A DNA stretch of 64,000 bases from Myrica gale (taxonomy: Eukaryota; Streptophyta; Magnoliopsida; Fagales; Myricaceae): the NCBI GenBank assembly GCA_963930655.1, contig OZ005611.1, forward strand, positions 19,145,001-19,209,000. Reading direction: 5' to 3'. The notes beneath the pieces were generated by a model. The model had not been told where the DNA came from. It did no database searches and saw only the letters and a program-made list of their open reading frames with translations. This document shows, piece after piece, positions 11,677 to 22,367 of the stretch. Every line of letters begins with the position of its first letter. The first letter of the stretch is position 1. Both the position numbers and the translations under genes were made by a program.

Positions 11677-12342
11677 TATGGAGAATAAATTTTCCTTACT
11701 ATAAAGGCCCATAACTTAAGGCCTAAAAATAAGTGAAAGAAGGATTAGCCCACACGATATGGTGTGTGTAACCTGACAATTGGAGGTCCATAAAGGAAGC
11801 TGACTTTCATACTTTATTGGGTAAATAAATCGACGTCAGAAATTATGATTGTTTTCTGTTACTGTAAAATGAGATGGCGGTAAAAAAATAAAGGTAAAAG
11901 GTGTGGGTTCGGATCATCTTGGGGAGACCAACTCTGACAATGTCGGCCTTCATTAAATGCTGGATGAGACAGATAACATCTAAAAAGAGTGATATGGCCC
12001 ATAGGGACAATAAGACCAAAGCCCAAATAGAGCCTCGACCCAGACAACGAAGAGGGGTATAAGAAGAAAAAGATAAGGAGAAAAAGGTACGCAGTTCTCT
12101 CTCTAAAACTGTCACTAAAACAAGAACTGAGAAAATAAAAGAGATGACAAGGACTGACAATGGCATCGAATAAATCCCCTACATGGAGGATTCTGAGTTA
12201 TAGTGTGTTATTTTGCTTGCACAAGGAAGGAATGAGATTTTGGACCTTTCAAACCGTCCCAAGTACTGGACTTTGAGCCAGATCCCTCATAATTTTGGCC
12301 TAGTGGATTCTTATGATAGGCTGATTAAAAACGGTTTCATCA
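11677..12342 (+). repeat. 5' LTR of the gypsy element
   Basis: Aligns along its length with 20437-21087, with numerous substitutions and small indels. It starts tatggag where the 3' copy has tgatggag, so the first G was lost, and it ends tcatca. The divergence indicates an old insertion. Confidence 0.9.
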
Positions 12343-12463
12343 GTTGGCATCGTCTGTGGAAAACTAGTCCTTCAAACTGGTCATCTCATGTGACTCATCA
12401 GACATTACGATATAATCCTTTGAAGCTCTAATAGTAGATAAAAGGCTCATACCACGCGTCCAG

Positions 12464-15400
12464 ATGATGAAACCCTTGGAGAGTCAGGAGCTGGAAGAGG
12501 GTAAAGTGGTCCAGTTAGGCGCATCATTGGATGGGGAATCTAAAGAAGCGCTACTCCAGTTCTTACGATTGCGGATAGAATCTTTTGTATGGACCCACAG
12601 AGATATGAAATGGGTGGATCCTTCAGTCATGATGCATTGGCTTAGTGTTGATCCAGCCAGAAAGTTGGTCAGACAAAGACGGAGGACCTGCGCACCTGAA
12701 AGAAGTCAAGTGACAATTGTAGAAGTGGACAAGTTATTAGAGGTAGGGTTTATAAGAGAAGTAGCCTATCTTGATTGGTTAGCTAATGTAGTTTTGGTTC
12801 CTAAGCCTAATGGACAATGACAAATGTGTGTAGACTTTACTGATCTCAATAAAGCATGTCCAAAAGATAGTTATCCTTTACTTAGGATTGATATGTTAGT
12901 GGACTCAACAGCTGAGCATGAGTTCCTTTCTTTGCTAGATGCCTTTTTGAGTTACAATCAAATAAAGATGCACCCAGCAGACCAAGAAAAGACTTCCTTT
13001 AAATCTGACAGTGGACTTTATTGTTATGTAGTCATACCCTTTGGACTAAAAAATGTTGGTGCCACCTATCAAAGGTTAGTGAATGCTATGTTTAAAAAAT
13101 AGGTGAATGCTAGTGAAAAGCATACAAATAGCGAGATCTAGCTAAACCCTTTGATACCCTAGATCGTTATGATATGAAGCTGAACCCTACTAAATTTGCT
13201 TTTGGTGTGTCTTTCGGAAAGTTCGTGGGATTTATGGTGTCTTATAAAGGAATTGAGGCTAATCTTGTGAAGATTGAAGCAATTTTACAGCTCAAGCCAC
13301 CTACCAATCGAAATGAACTACAAAAGATAACAGGGTAGATTGTAGCTCTGAACCGTTTTATCTCCCGATCAACAGATCGGCGCTTGCCTTTATTTTGAAT
13401 CCTGAGAAAAACCTTTGCTTGGAATGAGGAATGTACCAAAGCTTTAGAATTACTCAAGTCATATTTGTCTCAACCTCTCATTCTCAGCCAGCTTGTGCTT
13501 GATAAGTTGTTATATGTATATTTGGCTGCTAGTGAGTACTCTGTAAGTTCAGCCCTTGTCCAGGAAGAACAGGAGGTTCATAAGCCAGTGTATTATGTTA
13601 GTCGAGCATTGAGAGGGGTTGAGGTAAGATACTCCTTTATAGAAAAATTGCATTGAGACTAATGGTATCTGCGCGAAAACTATGCCCTCATTTCCAAGTC
13701 CATACCATTTGTGTAATTATTGACTTACCCCTGAAGAAGGTACTACGGAAATCTGATGCGTCAGAGCGTTTAATTCAAAGGTCCATGGAGCTCAGTAAAT
13801 TTGATATATCTTATTTCCCCCGCATAGCCATAAAAGGGCAGGCAGTAGCAAATTTTTGTTAGACTTTGCCGAGGACTCAATTCCCGCCGAGAGTAATGAC
13901 CATATCCGTGGCAATAAAGTATGGACCGTTCATGTCGATGGCTCTTTCAACCGGGTAGTCAGTGGAGCCAGGGTAGCTCTCACCTCCCCATGAGGAGTGG
14001 AGATTGAGTACGCCTTGCGTTTTGATTTTTTCGCTACTAACAATGAGGCAGAATATGAAGCTTTGTTAGCCGGTTTGGCCATAACACGAATGATGGTAGC
14101 AGATGAAGTACATTTGCGAAGTTATTCTCAACTAGTTGTCAACCAAGTTCAAGGAGATTATATTGCAAAGGAAGAACAGATGCAGGAATATGTAACCCAG
14201 GTAGACGAATTGAGGAAAGCTTTTGAAGCATTTGAGCTTACATTAATACCTTGAGAACAAAATGAAAAGGCTGACCGTTTGGCCCAAATAGCATCAGATC
14301 CCGAGTTGGATGAGGTAAAAGGTATACCTGGAAGGGTGGTAGTGTGCCCTTCCTCTTTACAGAGAGAAAGACACTACCCGATATGCCCTGTGGACGCACT
14401 AAAATGGTGGCGAGCACCTATCTTGGCATTTCTTACCGATTGTACCCTTCCACAAGATCGAGAAGAGGTTTGGTGAGTTTGCATGTGATCCTACCAATAT
14501 GTATTGAGACAGGGGAAATTATATAAAAAGAGTTTCACACTTTCTCTCTTAAGATGTCTTCAAGATGGAGAGGTCACTTACGTGCTGCAAGAGATACATG
14601 AAGGTATGTGCGGTAATCACTCTGATCATCGAGCTTTGTCTCATAAAGCTCTAAGAGCAGGATATTTTTGGCCTACAATGCTCAGTGACGCCAAAAAGGT
14701 GGTACAAACATGCGATTATTGCCAGAGCCATGCTGATATAACGGGAAGATCGGCTGAGTTGATGACCCCTGTCAGTTCACCCTGTCCCTTCGCCCAATGG
14801 GGAATAGATATTTTGGGACCGTTTCATTAAGCAAAAGGGCAAGTAAAGTTTCTGGTTGTGGCTATTGATTATTTTACAAAGTGGGTAGAGGTCGAGCCTT
14901 TAGATAAGATCACAGAAGAACGTATTCGAGGTTTTGTATGCAAAAAAATCATTTGTAGATTTGGCTTACCTCGAATGATCATATCAAACAATGGCCGACA
15001 GTTTGATAGTAACCACTTAAGGGCATTTTAATCTGGGTTGGGAATCTCGCATCATTTTTTGTCTCCCACTCACCCTCAAGCGAAAGGGCAAGTGGAAGTC
15101 ACTAACGTACATTAGTGAGAAATATAAAAAGACGTCTGGATGACAAGAATGGGTTATGGGTTAAAAGTTGTCAAGAGCGTTATGGGCCTACCGGACAACT
15201 GTGAGAACACCAACAAGAGAAACCCCTTTTGCTTTAGCATTTGTTTTGGAAGCTGTAATACTTGTTGAGGTGGGAATATCGAGTTATCGTGTAGATCACT
15301 TCAATCCTTCTGACAAAGATGACCTGATAAAGATGGAACTGGATTTGGTGGAAGAACTTCGAGACTCTGCCAAGGCTCGAAACATTGCCAACCAAAATCA

Positions 15401-15643
15401 AGTTAGGTGGTATTATAATGCAAAAGTACAACCTCGGCTGTTTGAATGAGGTGATTTAGTCCTACAAAGAGCCCTCTCTCCCAACGTGAACACACAGGAA
15501 GGAAAACTTCATGCCAAGTGGGAAGGGTCATACAGAGTTACAAGAGAAAGGAGGAGATGCACCTAACACCTGGAGGGCCTAGATGGCAATGAACTTCTGC
15601 ATCCTTGGAATATTGAGCATTTCAAGAGGTATTATCACTAAAT
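12464..15643 (+). pseudogene. gypsy pol remnant (RT - RNase H - second RNase H - integrase)
   Basis: Translated in order: an RT entry region (FIREVAYLDWLANVVLVPKPNG), RT blocks CVDFTDLNKACPKDSYPL and GLYCYVVIPFGLKNVGATYQRLVN, a connection region ending ALNRFISRSTD, an RT-type RNase H (LVQEEQEVHKPVYYVSRAL), a second RNase H (VHVDGSF, NNEAEYEALLAGL), and integrase with an HHCC-like region (GNHSDHRAL, CDYCQSHA) and core blocks (WGIDILGPF, AIDYFTKWVEVEPL, GLPRMIISNNG). In-frame stops occur near 12818, 13100, 13337, 14252 and 14828, with frameshifts between blocks. The YVDD catalytic motif of RT is absent: sequence jumps from the MFKK block (about 13100) to a SEKHT block. It cannot encode an active polyprotein. 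Confidence 0.88.
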
Positions 15644-15687
15644 GATGTATTCGATTTTAATATACCTATAGACTAAAAGAAAATAAA

Positions 15688-16365
15688 GACAGGAGCTCTT
15701 GTGCCCTGTATTCAAATAGTATTTGGCCCTCGTGCCTTGGATTTATGAAAAGGTAGGAGCTCTCGTGCCTTGATTCAGAAAGATTATTATGTGGCCCTCG
15801 TGGTCGGGAAAGACAGGAGTTCTCATAGCCTAGATTTATGAAAAGGCAGAAGTCATCATGCTATGGATTCAAAAAGATATTATTTAGCCCTCGTGCCCTG
15901 GATTTATGAAAAGACAGGAGCTCTGGTGCCCTGGATTTAGAAAGAATACTATTTGGCCTTCATGCCCAGTAAAGACATGAGCCCTCGTGCCCTGGATTCA
16001 AAAATATTAATATTTGACTCTCGTACCCAAGAAAGACAGGAGTCATCGTGCCCTGAATTTATGAAAAGACAGGAGCTCTCGCCCGGGATTCAGAAAGATT
16101 ACTATTTGACCCTCATGCCTAGACAGGGGCCCTCGTGCCCTAGATTCAAAAGATTACTATTTGGCCTATGTACCCAGGAAAGACAGGAGTCCTCGTGCTC
16201 TGGATTGATGAAAAGTTAGGAGCCCTCGTAACCTGGATTCTTTAATATTACTATTCGGTCATGCCCAGGAAACACTTAGGAGCCCTCGTGCCCTGGATTA
16301 CTATGTGGCCCTCATGCCCAGTAAACCTCAGGTTCCTTGTGGCCTGGATTTATGAGAAACTTATT
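15688..16365 (+). repeat. ~60-bp tandem repeat array in the gypsy 3' region
   Basis: About eleven degenerate copies of a unit containing 'gacaggagctctcgtgccctgg', 'attcaaaaagattactattt' and 'ggccctcgtgcccagg' follow the integrase. Such 3' arrays are common in Tat-type gypsy elements and may seed satellites. No coding role is evident. Confidence 0.85.
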
Positions 16366-17465
16366 ATTTCATCCTCAGGACAACAAATTTAAGATCGTTA
16401 AACCCAAAATTTATAAAATGGTCATGTGTACTTCCGCCTTTTATTAAAAAATAATAAAGACTCTGAACTTACAAGAAAATCAGGAAATCTTTTGGTAAAC
16501 CAATTGAAATGGCATTTATGCCCGGGAGAAAAAAAAAGATATGCTTAAAAAACCATCAACCCTGATGCTTCATTAGTACCAATCTGGGAAACCCGAGGAA
16601 TAAAACTAATATTATCTCGGGTTGACAAACCTAGCCATGGATTCTCAAAATTGCCAAAAAGAACATTAGGTTTCATATTACTACGCCATAGAATATTTTG
16701 TCATAATTGATTACAAGAATTTTATGGACGGAATCTCTTTGTTTAAAAGAGTGATGTACAAAGTCAAAAAGATAAAGGGAACAAAGATAGCTAAAACGGA
16801 TAATACGAGAAACAGATTGAGCAAAGAAAAAACATAAGAAATATACACAACCAACAAAGTTTGTATAAATTAAGAGCTTTAATACAAGTCAGACCAGTCT
16901 ATACAAAAAAGATCATTAGGTCACAGATGTACAGAACTCGCAAAAAAACTAGAAAGAGCAAACGTGATCTTTCCCTTTAAGTACGACGTCCTGGCTCTTT
17001 CTAGAAATAGTCAACTTCATCCCTGGTAAGGCAAGAAAGGAACAAGTAATCGTCACAGAAAGTAGCTATGAAGCTTTCCCATGCCCGGTAAGCTGGTCAT
17101 TCCCCCAACCTCAGCAAGTTTGGAAGACCTATGCACAGGAAACCTCTACAAGTACCAACACATAAGGAAAGGGCTTCGAGATAGAATTCAAAATCTAGAA
17201 CCCCCCGAAAACCCCATGCCAACGAACCTCAGAAATCACACTGGATCTTATAAGCTGAGCGGAGGCAGGTCCTAGTCTAGCCCAAAAAGCCACGAGAGCC
17301 TCAGGTATTTCATGAATATAAACCCTCTCGACTACGTGTAGCATTGAATCCATATAAATTCCCCAAAGGAATCCCAGCAGGGCTAATTGGTGAATCAATC
17401 ATCTGTCAATCTCGGGCTCTGGACCCCTCCAAAAGAAGAGGTCCATTCCTGGCCTATATGCAGCA
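16366..17465. other. Gypsy 3' region, no recognised feature
   Basis: AT-rich sequence inside the gypsy element between the tandem array and the first F-box-like fragment. Short ORFs on both strands show no family signature. Confidence 0.5.
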
Positions 17466-17816
17466 CTAGGATTCCCCCTGTCTACCAGATCTTCCATAAA
17501 AAATTTGGGTTGCAAGGTGGAAGTGAAGATAAGGAGAAAGGAAAACTTTGAACCTTTGCAGGGAAATAAACCAATATTGGAGGTGATAAGGAAAAATGGG
17601 ATTTTCTAGTATCAGAATTTTCCTAAGAAAAAAGGGTTTGTAAGCCACTTTCCTCCTGTGATAGTTTGTGCTCATAAGAATGAAAAAGGCATCTAACCCA
17701 CCGTCACGGACTACATGACAAAAAATCCTAGACAGAAGGGAGTCGTAAAGATCCTGTATAGGGAAGAAAACATTAGTCTGGTTGGAAACTGGAGAGTCAT
17801 TTTCTCGTAAATCCAT
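17466..17816 (-). pseudogene. F-box-like fragment A, antisense within the gypsy element
   Basis: The minus-strand reading contains a segment around 17760-17650 (LYDSLLSRIF, then a VVRDGGLDAFF block) that resembles the F-box helix region LPxELLxxIFSRV of plant F-box proteins and matches fragment B at 19989-20191 in spacing. The remainder has no recognisable domain and the frame is short. The similarity is by eye and the assignment is tentative. It could be an accessory ORF of the element rather than a captured host gene. Confidence 0.4.
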
Positions 17817-18250
17817 GATAAAATAGAGGATCAGACCAGGATTAAATAATGCAAAACTTATAAGGAAAGAAAGGAAGACCCCAGGCTTTATTCCCTAGAA
17901 GTTTGAAAATCGAAAAGAAAGCTTGTGTGATAAGGATGAAAAAGAAGCATTAAATTCTCTGAAACATCGGCAAGGTATGATGAGTCTAGAGAAGTAACCC
18001 CGCGTTGTTTCCAACAGTAGCATTGGCAATACTGGGGTCAGATGATTCGTTAAGAATTTAAAGGTTGGGAAGCGAAAGGTTAGGGATAACTGACACATCA
18101 GTCAAACTAAACCTTACTAAAGCACGTCGATCAATAAAAATTTACTAGAACGATGTCGTTTCGATTAAGAAAAAATACGCGCAAAATGAGAAAATTAAAT
18201 TATTCTCTTAAAATAAAGGTCTACAAGTCGATTTATAGGTATCACGCAGC
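17817..18250. other. Gypsy 3' region up to the nested hAT element
   Basis: No feature recognised. The minus ORF at 17895-18098 has no known motif. Confidence 0.45.
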
Positions 18251-18258
18251 ATATCCCT

Positions 18259-18720
18259 TAGGGCTAAACAAAACCGGACCGCAGACCGGACCGGACCGGA
18301 TTTGCGGTCCGGTCCGGACAGGATTGAATGACCGGATTTATCTGGTCCGGTCCGGGTCATAATTTTCTTAAATGCGGTCCGGACCGGACCGCATTTAATT
18401 TTTTAAAACAAAAAAATTTTATTATTTAAAAAATTACACTTTACGCAGTGCAGAGAACTGCACTGCGCAGAGCCTACTGCGCAGTGCAGACTGCACTGCG
18501 CACTACTCTGCACGTGCCGTTCGAAAATTTTAAAAAATATATATTTTTTTTAAAAAAAATATTAAATCCGGTCTGGACCACTTTAAAAAGTGGTCCAAAC
18601 CGGACCACGTTGTATAAAACCGGACTGGACCACTTATAAGTGGTCCGGTCCGGTCCTTAAATATAATGCACCCGGAAATGCGGTCCGAAAACCGGACCGC
18701 ATTTCCGGTTTTCAGCCCTA
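18259..18720. mobile_element. Non-autonomous hAT element 2, nested in the gypsy element
   Basis: Ends TAGGGCTAAACAAAACCGG and (reverse complement) TAGGGCTGAAAACCGG are imperfect inverted repeats, flanked by a perfect 8-bp target duplication ATATCCCT (18251-18258 and 18721-18728). Long runs of GGACCGGACC-type subterminal repeats surround an internal palindromic stretch of GCAGTGCA/TGCACTGC at about 18438-18510. It inserted after the gypsy element. No transposase. Confidence 0.9.
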
Positions 18721-18728
18721 ATATCCCT

Positions 18729-19988
18729 TTCTAAACATGGGTTAGGCCCTAATAAAAGTCCACTAAAAATCTTGACATACAAAAAAAAAACAAAAGAGGA
18801 AAGGACGAGAAGCTGAAATTAAAAGATGCATTAACATGAAATATTTGCATCATAAACCCTGACATTACATTACATGTTGATGATAAAGATGGAAAAAGTG
18901 ACACAATTCATAAAACCCCCATTAATTAGGACAAAATTGTTCCCAAGTCTGAGGAAGGTTATCTCGATCTACTTAATCAAAATCACTTAATCCATCTTCA
19001 TCATCAGTGAAAAACCCCAAGCTGCTGTCAGCACAGAACCATTCAATCCTAATAAGTGGTCGAGGAACGACCAAGGGGTCATCCCAAGTATAATGCCAAC
19101 CCCCACTAGGGTTGGGATTATAACATTCCCCCTGCCTCGCACATGAGTCCTTGAGAATATGAGCATACTCTAGAAGTTAGGGGCCCACCTGTTATTATTC
19201 ATTTCAAAAATCTACATAACTTCAAGCCTCATCCTTCAAAATTCGGGAACAAAAAGAACTATTCTATGACCATAAAGGATATGTAGAAGAGGACAAATGT
19301 CTCCTCCCTCAAGCATGCAAACAATGCAAGCAGCATAAACCCCCTAAAGCCGCCCCCGTCTCTCGCAATGATAACTTCCCGACTGAAAGCGGTCCATCAG
19401 CGGTTATCTGAAGGATAAATCAAAAACCTCTCAGAAACATGACTTCAGGGTTTCCACTTCTAAGGAAGTGTCGTAGGCCCCTCATGAAGACTTATCCCTC
19501 TGATAGCGATAGGGTAACATTCTAACAGCAACCCTTTTCAGTAATGAGCAGTTGTAGATCAAATCCCTAAACTGGCTACAGGTTTGAGTCAGTGCCAATA
19601 AAGCAGCAGGATGGGATTCTAGTAAGAATGAGAGGATCATAGAGATCATCTCAAAAGGTAGAGAAATTAGTAAGCAAGTTTCTCTAAATAACCCTAGGCT
19701 TCACGAAATACTTCAATGTCCCGTCCTTTGCCAATACATGTTCTGGGGACCTAGCCTTTGTTTGTGAGCATCAAGTTTCTCTCATACCTCACTATCTACT
19801 TCATCATTGAGCATGTTTAGCATGCATTCGGTATAGATAGCGCGAGGGAACTGGAGTTGACTAGCTCGGGCAATCATCCATTCTTATGTTGGATAATCAG
19901 TCTCCAGTCCAAATGCTAGCTCCCACCCTTTCAAGGTAGAGAACATCTGGATTCTCGTACCTCTGTAAGGTTGAAAAGAAGTCCTGAA
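18729..19988. other. Gypsy 3' region with decayed antisense coding traces
   Basis: The minus strand from about 19960 to 19800 continues from F-box-like fragment B in broken frames and includes a block resembling the RxxNPxxLY segment that follows the F-box in some plant F-box proteins. Stops and shifts end it quickly. Nothing else is recognised. Confidence 0.35.
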
Positions 19989-20191
19989 CTAGGGGGCTAT
20001 GATCCTCATAGAGGGGAAGTTCTTCAACTTGATACTTTGAAGCACTGGAGGTGACTTGGTTATCTCCTTGACTTTCAAACTCACCCTCACCAACTTAAAG
20101 TATCCATCTGCACCAATATCTTGAACCACTCGGGAGAAGATATCAGTTAATAGTTCAGAAGGAAGGTCTGAAAGAGAAGAAGACATCCGAG
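19989..20191 (-). pseudogene. F-box-like fragment B, antisense within the gypsy element
   Basis: From a possible ATG at about 20186 the minus strand reads SLSDLPSELLTDIFSRVVQD, a good match to the plant F-box consensus (LPxELLxxIFxRL), followed by YFKLVRVSLKVKEIT, as in the second F-box helix. The frame stops after about 66 residues, so only an F-box-sized piece remains. F-box proteins bind SKP1 in SCF ubiquitin ligases, but this fragment is too short to infer a target. Orientation is opposite to the retrotransposon genes. Confidence 0.5.
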
Positions 20192-20436
20192 GAGTTCCAA
20201 GATATAGGGTTAAATTATTGGAAAGGTGAACAACCAAAGAGGGAGGCTTGGTGATTCAAAGAAAGGAAGGGCTCGAGTCTTATTAAGTAAGGGGGTAGTG
20301 AAGAACCCACGTGGATAATTCATGAAAGAAAAGACATTGACATGATGGATAAATGTGCTAAGGGATCTTATTGAGATTATAGTCAACGTCATGATATTCT
20401 CATGGCCTAGCTAAAGTTGCCCGAATAAGGGGCTGC

Positions 20437-21087
20437 TGATGGAGAAGAAATTTTCCTTACTATAAAAGCTCATAACTTCAAGCCCAAAAATAAGCGAAAG
20501 AAGGATTAGCCCACACGATATGGTGTGTAACCTAGCAATTAGAGGTCCATAACGGAAACTGACGTTCATACTTTATTGGGTAAATAAACCGAAGTCAGAA
20601 ATTATGATTATTCTCTGTTACTGTCAAATGAGCTGGCAGTAAAAAAATAAAGGTAAAAGGTGTCGGTTCGGATCATTTTGGCGAAACCAACTCTGACAAT
20701 GTTGGCCTTCATTAAATGCTGAATGAGACAGATAACGTCGAAAAAGAGTGATATGGCCTAGAGGGACAATAAGGCCAAAGCCCAAATAGAACCTCGACCC
20801 AAACAACGGAGAGGGGTATAATAAGGGAAAAAAGGTACGCAATTCTCTCTAAAACTCTCACTGAAAACAAAAACTAAAAAAAGAAAATAGATGATAGGAA
20901 CTGACAATGGCATCGAAGAAACTCCCCTATAGGAAGGACTCTGAGTTCTAGTGTGTTATTTTACTTGCAGGAGGAAGGAAATTTTAGACCTTTCAACCCG
21001 TCCCAAATACTGAACTTTGAGTCTAGATCCCTCGCGCTTTTGGCCCAATGGATTCTTGTGAAAGGCCAGTTAAAAATTACTTCATCA
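20437..21087 (+). repeat. 3' LTR of the gypsy element
   Basis: Begins tgatggagaagaa and ends ttcatca, giving the TG...CA ends expected of an LTR. Matches the 5' LTR throughout and is followed directly by the ATTTT target duplication. Confidence 0.9.
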
Positions 21088-21289
21088 ATTTTAAACCCGT
21101 AAGTTTTAGACAACAAAAACATCTTAAAATATGTCCTAAATCATTCCCTTTTGTTTTTGACAAAAAAAAAAAGTTTTAGAATAGACGTTGCGCCACCAAA
21201 GTACAACACATCGCTGAATTCTCATGGCACCTCCTCCCTTTGCGAAGGGATAGATCCTGTGGTCGAATCCGCCTACCTCCACAGGCTTA

Positions 21290-21483
21290 GGCTCCGTTTG
21301 TGTTGTAAAATTTTACACCCTCTAAAATTTTAACACAATAAAATATTGCAATATAATCTCTCTCCCCCATCAAATCATTATTTTTCACTACAAAAAATAT
21401 AAAAAATTACCTCCTTCACTTTTTCACTAAACTCAATACTTAAAATTTTAACAACACTAAAATTTTACAAAACAAACCCACCC
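21290..21483. mobile_element. Tourist/PIF-Harbinger-like MITE
   Basis: Ends GGCTCCGTTTGTGTTGTAAA and (reverse complement) GGGTGGGTTTGTTTTGTAAA share a long inverted repeat. Flanking TTA at 21287-21289 and 21484-21486 fits the 3-bp TWA target duplication of PIF/Harbinger elements. Confidence 0.7.
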
Positions 21484-21486
21484 TTA

Positions 21487-22367
21487 TTCATGCTACTTCA
21501 ATTTGCCTATAAAAAATAAAAATAAACAGCTTTCTAAGAGAAACTAGTGAAACTCTTAGCCCTTTGGCCACCACCTTGCAGAGAGTGCATTCATCCTTTC
21601 TCTTGGATCAAAATTGATTGTTGAGAAACTGTTTTTCTGTGTTTTTGGTTCCGTAGAACTGGAAACTATTATCTAGAATGCTTGCTAAACATAGTGTAAA
21701 CTATTTAATTTTAGAATCTTTCGAAATGACCGAAGCATTTTGGCAAAATTATATTAAAAATTGTTCAAACTAACATTCCAACAATATGACCACAAACCAC
21801 CAATTTTGGGTAAGTAACCTTCTAAATCATCACTTCTTTTTGCAGGACTAGTATATGATTGGAGGATAGATCATAGAATTTTGGTTCAGGGGCAAACTAA
21901 ATCGTATGATTGGAGGGCAAGATTCATGTCCCATATATACCCATCCACTTCTAGAGTAATCTTCACTATATAAAATTAGCACCCTCTATGAAATTTTAAG
22001 GCTTTTAATTTTTCCTCTTCCCACCAAAAAATTGTCAAATTTACCAAATGATCTAAGCAAGGCAAATAAGGCACTGAACTGATCCTTGGACAAATCAAGC
22101 ATAGCCATTTCCAACGCTGAAAATTGAACCTATCAAAGATTACAGTTTAAAGGGCCAGCTCTCCTGAATTAGTTAATACCGTTGCTTCCATTCGTGAACC
22201 ACAAGTTATCATAAAAGAATCTCCCCACCAAAACACTCAGATTTTTAAAACTCAACACAAGGACAAAATTCTGCATCTGAAGACTGCATTTGGTGAATAA
22301 TTTAAGCGCCGTTTCTCACCTTACTGATAAATTCAAAATCAACTAATCACCAAAACCAAATGGTGGA
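21487..22367. other. Spacer downstream of ASD
   Basis: AT-rich. The part next to 22367 should hold the 3' UTR of the minus-strand ASD gene. No other feature seen. Confidence 0.5.

Larger units (their letters stand above)
11677..21087 (+). mobile_element. Ty3/gypsy LTR retrotransposon, Tat-like, defective
   Basis: Two related LTRs (11677-12342 and 20437-21087) are flanked by a 5-bp target duplication ATTTT (11672-11676 and 21088-21092). A PBS-like ttggcatcgtctgtgg starts right after the 5' LTR, and a purine-rich aataagggg lies before the 3' LTR. The pol region (12464-15643) shows RT, RNase H, a second RNase H and integrase, the order of Tat-type elements. There is no gag or protease: RT-like sequence starts about 120 bp after the 5' LTR. 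A 4.8-kb non-pol 3' region holds a tandem array, F-box-like antisense fragments and a nested hAT element. Stops and deletions show it is dead. Confidence 0.92.

Noticed and set aside
15688-16365. Regular ~60-bp repeats, considered as a CRISPR array
   Set aside because: The units are contiguous and degenerate without unique spacers, and the setting is a plant retrotransposon.
18448-18639. ORF rich in ALRT-like repeats, considered as a repeat protein
   Set aside because: Arises from the palindromic GCAGTGCA repeats of hAT element 2.
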